From contig CANMAT010000228.1 of NCBI GenBank assembly GCA_947494865.1, positions 1-6,401 on the forward strand: 6,401 nt of DNA. Direction: 5' to 3'. Below the pieces are notes generated by a model, which did not search any database, had not been told where the DNA came from, and saw only the letters and a list, made by a program, of their open reading frames with translations. The stretch comes from Deltaproteobacteria bacterium (lineage in GTDB: Bacteria; Myxococcota_A; Polyangia; Polyangiales; Ga0077539). A program made the position numbers and the translations under genes. This document shows positions 1-6,127 of this stretch, piece after piece (within the stretch, counting starts at the first letter, position 1; every line of letters begins with the position of its first letter).

Positions 1-1
1 C

Positions 2-211
2 ACGGCGGCGCTCGCGTACGTCTTCGACGACATGGGGCTGCACCGCGTGATGGCCAACCACCTGCCCGAGAACGTGCGCAGCGCGCGCCTCTTGCGACGG
101 CTGGGCTTCGTGCCCGAGGGCTACGCGCGCGACTACCTGTTCATCGACGGCGCGTGGCGCGACCACGTGCTCACGGCGCTCACCAACCCGCGGCCCGCGC
201 CGCCGGGGTGA
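2..211 (+). CDS. GNAT N-acetyltransferase, RimJ/RimL type (C-terminal fragment)
   Basis: The frame is open from base 2 to a TGA at 209-211, giving the last 69 residues of a protein whose start lies left of the window. The translated end contains LHRVMANHLPENVRSARLL, then RLGFVPEGYARDYLFIDGAW and RDHVL. This is the typical end of the RimJ/RimL and Acetyltransf_3 branch of GNAT acetyltransferases: the N-x-x-S-x-R helix, the L-G-F-x-x-E-G-Y turn and the G-x-W-x-D-H strand. Family members transfer acetyl from acetyl-CoA to protein N-termini (ribosomal proteins S5 and L12 in E. coli) or to small amines, in the cytoplasm. The acetyl-CoA-binding loop (Q/R-x-x-G-x-G/A) lies outside the window, so activity cannot be judged and the substrate is unknown. 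A short proline-rich tail precedes the stop. A 270-bp non-coding stretch separates it from the next gene, so co-transcription is possible but not evident. Confidence 0.85.
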   Translation, partial: TAALAYVFDDMGLHRVMANHLPENVRSARLLRRLGFVPEGYARDYLFIDGAWRDHVLTALTNPRPAPPG

Positions 212-222
212 CTGTGGGTGTG

Positions 223-283
223 ATTCCCATGGCGTGCGCGATCGAGTTTTGGGCCATCAATTCCCATTGCGTGCGCGATCGAG
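223..283. repeat. 24-bp direct repeat, two copies with a 37-bp period
   Basis: Bases 223-246 and 260-283 are identical except for one position (G at 231, T at 268). Both begin ATTCCCAT and end GCGTGCGCGATCGAG. The 13 bases between the copies are more AT-rich than their surroundings. With only two copies this is not a CRISPR array. It could be a pair of regulator-binding sites, a local duplication, or part of a dispersed intergenic element; the sequence alone does not decide. Confidence 0.8.
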
Positions 284-308
284 GCAACCCGGTGATGGGC
301 GTCGCGCC

Positions 309-350
309 AGTTCCAGGCGCCTGGAAGTTCAGTTCCAGGCGCCTGGAACT
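309..350. repeat. Tandem pair of perfect palindromes
   Basis: TTCCAGGCGCCTGGAA, a perfect 16-bp palindrome, occurs at 311-326 and again at 333-348. The second copy extends to a perfect 20-bp palindrome, AGTTCCAGGCGCCTGGAACT, at 331-350. The repeat period is 22 bp, close to two turns of B-DNA, so two dimeric proteins would bind on nearly the same face. Each copy could also form a hairpin in RNA or single-stranded DNA. The pair lies about 130 bp upstream of the preferred megaenzyme start, where an operator could act. The same pattern is also compatible with a dispersed REP-like intergenic repeat. Seen directly: the sequence and symmetry. Inferred: any function. Confidence 0.85.
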
Positions 351-471
351 CCCCGGTGGGTGGCGGGCGAGTGCGGGGGCTCCGCCGCGCGAACCGTTGC
401 CCCCTTCGCGCACCGCCTGACGCGGTGCGTTCGGAGGGTGGCGCTTGCATCCGGCGTTCGGCCTGTGCGAA

Positions 472-485
472 TCACGCGCGCGTGA
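472..485. promoter_or_regulatory. Palindrome overlapping the predicted megaenzyme start codon
   Basis: TCACGCGCGCGTGA at 472-485 is a perfect 14-bp palindrome. Symmetry continues one step out on each side (G469 with C488 and A470 with T487) after one mismatched pair, so the imperfect arm spans 469-488. The preferred GTG start (482-484) lies inside it. It could be an operator for a dimeric repressor or an RNA structure covering the start. Alternating CG also arises easily by chance at this base composition. Confidence 0.35.
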
Positions 486-3400
486 ATCACTCTGCGCCTC
501 TCGACGTCGCGAAGACCTTCTCCGGCAAGCGCCTCTTCGTGATCGGCGGCACCGGCTTTCTCGGCAAGGTCTGGCTGTCGCTCATTCTCGACCGGTATCC
601 CGACCTCGGCAAGATGTACCTCGCCGTGCGCGCCAAGAAGGGCGGCGACTCCGAGGCACGCTTCTGGAGCGAGATCGCCGCGAGCCGCCCCTTCGACCCG
701 CTGCGTTCGAAGTACCCCGGCGTCGCCTACGAAGACCTCCTGCGCGAGAAGGTGCAGCCCCTCGACCTCGACGTCTCCAAGCCCTACTGCGGCCTCACGC
801 GGGCGCAGCTCGACGCGTTTCGCGGCACCGTGGCCGCGGTGGTCAACGTGGCCGGCGTGGTGGACTTCGACCCGCCCCTCGACGAGGCGATGCTCACCAA
901 CGCCCGCGGCGTGGAGAACCTCGTGGCCCTCGCGCGCGAGCTCGGCGACGTGCCCATTCTGCACACCAGCACCTGCTACGTGGCGGGCTATCGGCGCGGG
1001 CGCATCCCCGAAGACGACCCCCGCGTGCACCCGTACCCCCGCTTCGGTGACGTTCCGGGTGAGGTGCAGTGGGACCCGACGCGCGAGATCGCCGAGGGCC
1101 TCGACGTGGCGGCGTCGATCAAGCGCCACGCCGACGATCGCTTCCGCGCGGCCTCCTATCAAGAGCAGGCCCGCAAGAACCTCGAGAAGAAGGGCGAGCC
1201 CGCCCGCGGCGCCATCTACGAAGCCGAGGTGAAGAAGGTCAAAGACCGCTACATCAGCGACGAGACCGGCCGCGAAGGCACCGCGCGCGCCAAGTACTGG
1301 GGCTGGCCCAACACGTACACGTACACCAAGAGCCTCGGAGAGCAGATTCTCGCCGCCTCGGGGCTGCCCTTCACCATCGTGCGGCCCGCCGTGGTCGAGA
1401 GCTCGATCCGCTATCCCTTCCCGGGGTGGAACGAGGGCATCAACACCATGGCGCCCATCACGTACCTCTTTCTCAAGGGGCACATGCAGGTGCCGTGGGG
1501 CGAGCACACCTCCCTCGATGTGATCCCCGTCGACATGGTGTGCGCGGGCATGCTCCTGGCGCTCGCGGCCCTCATCGAGGGCACCGCGAAGCCCGTCTAC
1601 CAGCTCGGGTCGAGCGGCACCAACGCCATCTCGATGACGCGCATGATCGAGCTGTGCGGGCTCTACAAGCGCATGCACTACCTCAACAAGGGCAAGGGCA
1701 ACCCCGCGGTGAACTTCGTGCAGGCTCACTGGGAGCCCACGCCGGTCACCAAGGAGCAGTTCTTCTCGCGCGGCGCGCCCGCCATCGCCAAGGCCGTGCG
1801 CGGCGTGTCGAGCTTTCTGCGCAAGGCCGCCGTCGGCCCCGCGGCGTCCATCGCGAGGCCCGCCACGAAGGCCCTCGACGCCTACGCCGACGTGGCGCAG
1901 CGCAGCGGCGACATCTTCACGCTCTTTGTGCCCTTCATCGCCGAGACCGAGTACGTCTTTCTCACCGGCAACACCGACGACCTCGCGAAGCGCATCACCG
2001 CCGAAGACCGCGAGAAGATCGACTGGGACCCGGCGGGCATGGACTGGCGTCACTACCTCCACGACGTGCACCTCCCGGGGCTCGAGAAGTGGGTGCTGCC
2101 CGAGCTCGACGACCGCATCAACCGCCCCACCAAGCCCCTGCGCGCGTTCGTGTCGCTGGTCGACCTGCTCGACGAAGCCGCGGGCCGCCACGAGCACCAC
2201 ACCGCCCTCATGCGGCTCCAGAGCGACGGCCTCGCGCGCGTCACCTACCGCGAGTGGAAGCGCCGCTCCGACGCCGTGGCCGCGCGCCTCACCGACGCGG
2301 GCATCGAGCCCGGCGACCGCGTGCTCCTCGCGGCGTCGAACCACCCCGACTGGCCCATCGCGTACTTCGGCATCTTGCGCGCCGGCGCCGTGGCCGTGCC
2401 CGTCGACGCCGCGATGGAGGCCGCGGGCCTCGACGTCATTCTCCGCGCTTCGAAGGCCGCCGCGGCCATCGTCGACGAGAAGGTCGCCGCGCGCATCGCG
2501 ACGCTCTCCGGCATCACCGCCGCGTGCTTCGACCTGCACGCCGTCGCCGTCGACGACGACGCGCCGGAAGCGCCCCCGGTGCCCGTCGCCAACGCCGACG
2601 CCATCGCGAGCATTATCTACACCTCGGGCACCACCGGCACCCCCAAGGGCGTGATGCTCACGCACGGCAACTTCACGTCGCTCCTCGCGGCGCTGGCGCC
2701 GGTGTTTCCGCTCAGCACGGGCGACCGCATGCTGTCGGTGCTGCCGCTGCATCACACCTTCGAGTTCACCTGCGGCATGCTGCTCCCGCTCGCGCGCGGC
2801 GCGCAGGTGCTCTACCTCGACGAGGTCACCGGCGAGCGCGTGGTGAAGGCCATGCGCGAGGCGCGGGTGACTGCGATGGTGGGCGTGCCCGCGCTGTGGC
2901 AGCTCCTCGAGCGGAGGATCTTCGACCAGGTGCGCGCCCGCGGCGCCGCGGCCGAGACCGTGTTCGACATGGCCCTCGCGTTCAACAAGATGCTCGGCGA
3001 AAAGATCGGCGCCGACGTGGGCAAGGTGCTCTTCGGCGCCGTGCACGACGGCCTCGGCGGCAACCTGCGCTACCTCATCTCGGGCGGCGCCGCGCTCCCG
3101 AAGGACACCGCGCAGGTGTTTCAATCGCTGGGCCTCCCGCTCGCCGAGGGCTACGGGCTCACCGAGGCGGCGCCGGTGCTCTCCGTCGCCAAGGCTACGC
3201 CGGGCTCGAAGCACGGCACGGTGGGCAAGCCCATCCCCGGCGTCGAGATCAAGATCGGGGCGCCCGATGCCGCGGGCGTGGGCGAGGTGCTCGCGCGCGG
3301 CCCCAACGTGATGGTGGGCTACGCCGACGACGCCGAGGGGACCGCGAAGGCCCTCGACGCCGACGGGTGGCTCCACACCGGCGACCTCGGCACCATCAAC

Positions 3401-5140
3401 AAGAAGGGCGAGCTCACCATCGTGGGCCGCAGCAAAGACGTCATCGTGTCGGCGAGCGGAGAGAACCTCTACCCCGACGACGTGGAGCGCGCGCTCGGCG
3501 AGGTGACGGGCATCAAGGAGCTGTGCGTGGTGGGCATCGCCGACGCGAAGGGCGGCGAGCGCGCGGCCCTGCTCGCCGTGCCCGACCTCACCGACGTGCC
3601 CGACGACGAGCGCGCGGCGAGGCGCGAGAAGGCGCTCAAGCACCTGCGCGCCGCGGTGCGCGAGCTCCCGCCGGCGTGGCAGCCCGCGGTGGTGCTCCCC
3701 TACGACGCGGAGCTGCCGCGCACGGCCACGCGCAAGGTCAAGCGCGCCGCGGTGCGCCCCATCGCCGAGCGCATCGTGGCGGCCTCGACGCCCGTGCGCA
3801 GCGCGAAGGGCGCGGCGAAGGGCGTCACCGCCGTGCGTCAGGCCGTGGCGGCCATCGCGCGCAAAGACGTGGGAGAGATCACCGCGGCCACGCGGCTCAA
3901 GGCCGACCTCGGCTTCGACTCGCTCATGATGACCGAGCTCTCGGTGGCCCTCGAGGCCGTCAAGGGGCCGAAGGTGCTGCCCGAGAACATCAACGCGATC
4001 GAGACGGTGGGCGACCTCGAGGCGGCCCTCGACGTGGCCGAGCACCAGCAGGCCGAGGCGCGCACCGTGAAGGTCGACGAAGATGCGAGCGACGCGCCGG
4101 AGATTCCCCACGCGGTGCGCGACGTGGTGAAGGCGGGCCTCGCGGTGGCGCAGCGCGAGTTCTACGGCCAGGTGATGAACGCGAAGGTCACCGGCCGCGC
4201 GTACGTGCCGCACAACCGCAACACGCTCGTGGTGGCCAACCACGCGAGCCACCTCGACATGGGCCTGGTGAAGTACGCGCTCGGCACCTACGGCCGCGAC
4301 CTCGTCACCGTGGCGGCGAAAGACTACTTCTTCGACACGCCGCTGCGCCGCGCCTTCAGCGAGAACTTCACCAACCTCGTGCCCTTCGACCGCGAGGGCG
4401 GCGGAACGGACCTGCGCCAGACGCTGCGCGAGGTGGGCAACCTGCTCGAAGAGGGCAAGACAGTGCTCATCTTTCCCGAGGGGACGCGCAGCCCCGACGG
4501 CGGCATTCGCGAGTTCAAGGGCGCCATCGGCCACCTCGTGGCGCACCACAAGGTCGACATGCTGCCGCTCTACCTCGGCGGCACCTACGACGCCCTCCCG
4601 CGCAACGCGGCGGTGCCCCGCAAGCGCGACGTCACGGCCAAGATCGGCCCCGCGCTGCGCTTCGAAGACATCGAGCGCCTCACGCGCGAGCGCGGCAAGG
4701 TGGAGCGCGTGCGGCTCATCGCGAAGCTCGCCCAGCGCGCCGTGGAGGCCCTGCGCGACGGCTCCGTGCTCAACCTCGCGGCCCTCGACGCGCTCCCGAG
4801 CGAGGGGCCCGCGAAGCACCCCCTCGTGGCGCTCTTCGAAGAGCTCCCCGGGCGCTTCATCAAGGGCCGCGTCGACGGGCCCGTGAGCTTCTACTTCAGC
4901 CTCGGCAACGACCCCGAGGGCAAGTGGACGCTGCGCCTCACGCCCGAGGCCTGCGAGCTCGTGAACGCCAAACCCGACGGCGGCACCGCCGACTGCGTGC
5001 TCAAGACCACGCCCGAGATGTTTACCCGCATCGTGCGCGAGGCCTACGAGCCCGGCGTCGCCGAGTTCATGTCGGGCGTCGTAAAGTCCAACGATGTGGC
5101 GCTCTTGCAGACCTTCACGCGCGCGTTTCGCCTGGGCTGA
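482..5140 (+). CDS. Five-domain lipid megaenzyme: fatty acyl reductase - acyl-CoA synthetase - ACP - PlsC acyltransferase - SCP2 (ElbD-like)
   Basis: This 1552-residue cytoplasmic or membrane-associated enzyme is numbered from GTG 482. (1) Fatty acyl-CoA reductase, about 14-547: NAD(P) loop GGTGFLG 22-28, TST 162-164, catalytic Y279-xxx-K283 in PNTYTYTKSLGE, then a 'Sterile' C-terminal domain with DW514-515 and DW521-522; such enzymes reduce acyl thioesters to alcohols. (2) Long-chain acyl-CoA synthetase/adenylation domain, about 570-1100: YTSGTTGTPKG 713-723, YGLTE 891-895, ribose-contacting D968, GRSKD 982-986 and catalytic Lys K1085. (3) Acyl carrier protein, about 1112-1185, with GFDSL and phosphopantetheine Ser1147. 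(4) PlsC acyltransferase, about 1215-1425: NHASHLD with H1254-x4-D1259, R1304 and FPEGTR 1331-1336. (5) SCP2 lipid carrier, about 1446-1552. All key residues are present. I infer ether- or alkyl-lipid synthesis; content resembles, from memory, myxobacterial ElbD, but ortholog versus paralog is unresolved. GTG 482 is chosen because homology begins about 14 residues later; it lacks a Shine-Dalgarno. GTGs at 356 and 425 are alternatives. Confidence 0.93.
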   Translation: MNHSAPLDVAKTFSGKRLFVIGGTGFLGKVWLSLILDRYPDLGKMYLAVRAKKGGDSEARFWSEIAASRPFDPLRSKYPGVAYEDLLREKVQPLDLDVSKPYCGLTRAQLDAFRGTVAAVVNVAGVVDFDPPLDEAMLTNARGVENLVALARELGDVPILHTSTCYVAGYRRGRIPEDDPRVHPYPRFGDVPGEVQWDPTREIAEGLDVAASIKRHADDRFRAASYQEQARKNLEKKGEPARGAIYEAEVKKVKDRYISDETGREGTARAKYWGWPNTYTYTKSLGEQILAASGLPFTIVRPAVVESSIRYPFPGWNEGINTMAPITYLFLKGHMQVPWGEHTSLDVIPVDMVCAGMLLALAALIEGTAKPVYQLGSSGTNAISMTRMIELCGLYKRMHYLNKGKGNPAVNFVQAHWEPTPVTKEQFFSRGAPAIAKAVRGVSSFLRKAAVGPAASIARPATKALDAYADVAQRSGDIFTLFVPFIAETEYVFLTGNTDDLAKRITAEDREKIDWDPAGMDWRHYLHDVHLPGLEKWVLPELDDRINRPTKPLRAFVSLVDLLDEAAGRHEHHTALMRLQSDGLARVTYREWKRRSDAVAARLTDAGIEPGDRVLLAASNHPDWPIAYFGILRAGAVAVPVDAAMEAAGLDVILRASKAAAAIVDEKVAARIATLSGITAACFDLHAVAVDDDAPEAPPVPVANADAIASIIYTSGTTGTPKGVMLTHGNFTSLLAALAPVFPLSTGDRMLSVLPLHHTFEFTCGMLLPLARGAQVLYLDEVTGERVVKAMREARVTAMVGVPALWQLLERRIFDQVRARGAAAETVFDMALAFNKMLGEKIGADVGKVLFGAVHDGLGGNLRYLISGGAALPKDTAQVFQSLGLPLAEGYGLTEAAPVLSVAKATPGSKHGTVGKPIPGVEIKIGAPDAAGVGEVLARGPNVMVGYADDAEGTAKALDADGWLHTGDLGTINKKGELTIVGRSKDVIVSASGENLYPDDVERALGEVTGIKELCVVGIADAKGGERAALLAVPDLTDVPDDERAARREKALKHLRAAVRELPPAWQPAVVLPYDAELPRTATRKVKRAAVRPIAERIVAASTPVRSAKGAAKGVTAVRQAVAAIARKDVGEITAATRLKADLGFDSLMMTELSVALEAVKGPKVLPENINAIETVGDLEAALDVAEHQQAEARTVKVDEDASDAPEIPHAVRDVVKAGLAVAQREFYGQVMNAKVTGRAYVPHNRNTLVVANHASHLDMGLVKYALGTYGRDLVTVAAKDYFFDTPLRRAFSENFTNLVPFDREGGGTDLRQTLREVGNLLEEGKTVLIFPEGTRSPDGGIREFKGAIGHLVAHHKVDMLPLYLGGTYDALPRNAAVPRKRDVTAKIGPALRFEDIERLTRERGKVERVRLIAKLAQRAVEALRDGSVLNLAALDALPSEGPAKHPLVALFEELPGRFIKGRVDGPVSFYFSLGNDPEGKWTLRLTPEACELVNAKPDGGTADCVLKTTPEMFTRIVREAYEPGVAEFMSGVVKSNDVALLQTFTRAFRLG

Positions 5141-5146
5141 GCGCCC

Positions 5147-6082
5147 TCACCGCATCTTCGACGCGGGCGCCTTCGAGCGCTCCACCATGTCGCGCTGAAG
5201 GGCGCCCAGCGCGGCGCCCACGCGCTCTACCGTGAGCATCGCGCGCAGGCGATCGACCATGCGCTCGACCGCGTCGGCGGTGAGGGCGCCGTCGTCGTCG
5301 GCCGCGCGCGGCGGAACGTACTCGCGCAGCGACGGGTCGCCGAGCGCGTCGTTGGCCACCATGAGCAGCGCGTCGTAGCCCGCCGGGAGCCGCGCGCCGA
5401 AGGTCACGTGCAGCGAGCGCCCCGACGGCGTCGCCGCGTTGTGAAACTGTCCGCGCGGCACATACACCACGTCGCCCGGGGCGGCGACGAAGTCCATGAG
5501 CGGGCGCGCGAGGGCCTCGTCGCGGCGGTCGCGGAGGCAGTGCGCCACCGTCGACTCCATCGCCGACGCGTCGAGGGGGCGGTTTACGCGCACCTCGGAG
5601 ATGGTCCACCGCTTGCGGCCCGCGCACTGCACCGCGATCACCTCGTGGCAGTCGAAGTGCGCTTCGAAGGCCGTGCCCGCGGTGCCCGTGGCGTACACGT
5701 TGGGCCACACGTGGGCGCCCAGCGCCTCGGCGAGCGCGGCGGTCATCGCGTCGACGGCGGGCCACACGCCGCGCGCGCGGTTCCACACCAGGGGGTGACC
5801 CGCGGAGAGGTAGTCGTCGAGGCGCGCGGGGTCGCCCAGGAGCCGCGCCGCCGTGAGCTCCCCGTCGAGGTGCTCGGGGAAGCACATGACCTCGGGGTTG
5901 GGCCCGCGCGCGCGCACCGCCGCGAGGAAGTCTTCGTGGGTGATGAGCGCCCGCTCGCCCCGGGCGCCGTTGTCGAGGTGCGCGGGCGCACGCTCCCAGT
6001 GCTCGGCGAAGAAGCGCGCGGCGCCGAGCGGGGCGAACAGCGCGTCGAGGGTGGGGGCGTACACGACGGGGGAGGCTATCAT
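5147..6082 (-). CDS. JmjC/Cupin_4 2-oxoglutarate oxygenase, ribosomal-oxygenase (RoxA/YcfD, NO66/MINA53) type
   Basis: This 311-residue protein has the layout of the Cupin_4/JmjC ribosomal oxygenase family. FFAEHWERAPAHL (24-36) matches the usual N-terminal signature. The core begins near residue 138 with F-E-A-H-F-D followed by GRKRW (155-159). The Fe(II)-binding H142-x-D144 and distal H214 (GQFHNA) are intact, and APGDVVYVPRG (201-211) is the conserved turn before the second histidine. Family members use Fe(II), O2 and 2-oxoglutarate to hydroxylate ribosomal proteins, for example an arginine of L16 by E. coli YcfD. The substrate here is unknown and could be another protein or peptide. At 311 residues, shorter than YcfD, it has room for only a reduced C-terminal region. 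ATG 6082 is preferred because GGAAG lies 5 bases upstream; an in-frame ATG at 6121 would add 13 residues but overlaps a TATACA-like -10. The gene converges on the megaenzyme and diverges from the next SDR. Confidence 0.88.
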   Translation of the reverse strand: MIASPVVYAPTLDALFAPLGAARFFAEHWERAPAHLDNGARGERALITHEDFLAAVRARGPNPEVMCFPEHLDGELTAARLLGDPARLDDYLSAGHPLVWNRARGVWPAVDAMTAALAEALGAHVWPNVYATGTAGTAFEAHFDCHEVIAVQCAGRKRWTISEVRVNRPLDASAMESTVAHCLRDRRDEALARPLMDFVAAPGDVVYVPRGQFHNAATPSGRSLHVTFGARLPAGYDALLMVANDALGDPSLREYVPPRAADDDGALTADAVERMVDRLRAMLTVERVGAALGALQRDMVERSKAPASKMR

Positions 6083-6127
6083 CGTGTCTTCCAGTGTGCG
6101 GGGCGGCGGGTGTATAGGCATCGCGCT
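6083..6127. promoter_or_regulatory. Divergent promoter region between the JmjC gene and the SDR gene
   Basis: The two genes start back to back with 45 bp between them, so promoters for both must lie here or inside the opposite coding sequences. The AT-rich hexamer region TGTATAGG at 6111-6118 stands out in this GC-rich DNA. On the minus strand it reads TATACA, 29 to 34 bases before the JmjC ATG, which leaves room for a leader of roughly 20 bases carrying the GGAAG site. On the plus strand it reads TATAGG ending 9 bases before the SDR GTG, which would imply a nearly leaderless transcript. I see no good -35 element on either strand. Confidence 0.4.
6088..6092 (-). promoter_or_regulatory. Ribosome binding site deciding the JmjC gene start
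   Basis: Read on the minus strand, GGAAG is followed by ACACG and then ATG at 6082. The 5-base spacing is good, and this is the clearest Shine-Dalgarno in the window. It favours the ATG at 6082 over the upstream in-frame ATG at 6121. Confidence 0.6.

Larger units (their letters stand above)
212..481. other. Intergenic region rich in repeats and palindromes
   Basis: This 270-bp stretch lies between the acetyltransferase stop and the preferred megaenzyme start. The megaenzyme frame stays open back to a GTG at 356, but the residues it would add resemble no domain and are rich in Arg, Gly and Ala, so I treat the region as non-coding. It contains, in order, a 24-bp direct repeat (223-246 and 260-283), two tandem palindromes (311-326 and 331-350), and a palindrome over the start codon (472-485). 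Bases 246-268 are the least GC-rich part and could host a promoter, but I see no convincing -35/-10 pair. A GGAGG at 433-437 has no in-frame start codon at suitable spacing after it. I see no tRNA and no clear hairpin followed by a T-run. Confidence 0.6.

Noticed and set aside
223..350. CRISPR array
   Set aside because: There are only two copies of each repeat type, spacers of 13 bp or less, and no cas genes in the window.
356..481. N-terminal extension of the megaenzyme from GTG 356
   Set aside because: The extra 42 residues are basic and unlike any family, have no ribosome binding site, and begin right after the palindrome pair. Similarity to fatty acyl reductases starts only after GTG 482. 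Not fully excluded.
329..4819. Very long open frame on the minus strand opposite the megaenzyme (about 1496 codons)
   Set aside because: Its translation is low-complexity (His, Arg, Gly, Ala, Val and Glu rich) with no domain motifs. High-GC codon use in the real gene removes stops from this antisense frame. The plus-strand gene has intact motifs of five families over the same span.
5200..5219. GC-rich inverted repeat (7-bp stem, 6-base loop) as a terminator for the megaenzyme
   Set aside because: It has no T-run, lies inside the JmjC coding region about 60 bases past the stop, and such short GC stems are common by chance at this composition.
1069..5235. Second long plus-strand frame overlapping the megaenzyme (about 1388 codons)
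   Set aside because: It is dominated by Arg, Ala, Gly and Pro, shows no recognisable motif, and runs past the real gene's stop. It is a frame shadow of GC-rich coding DNA.
5115..5885. Alternative minus-strand frame over the JmjC gene (256 codons)
   Set aside because: It is Arg/Ala/Gly-rich with no motif, while the overlapping frame carries the full JmjC iron-binding set.
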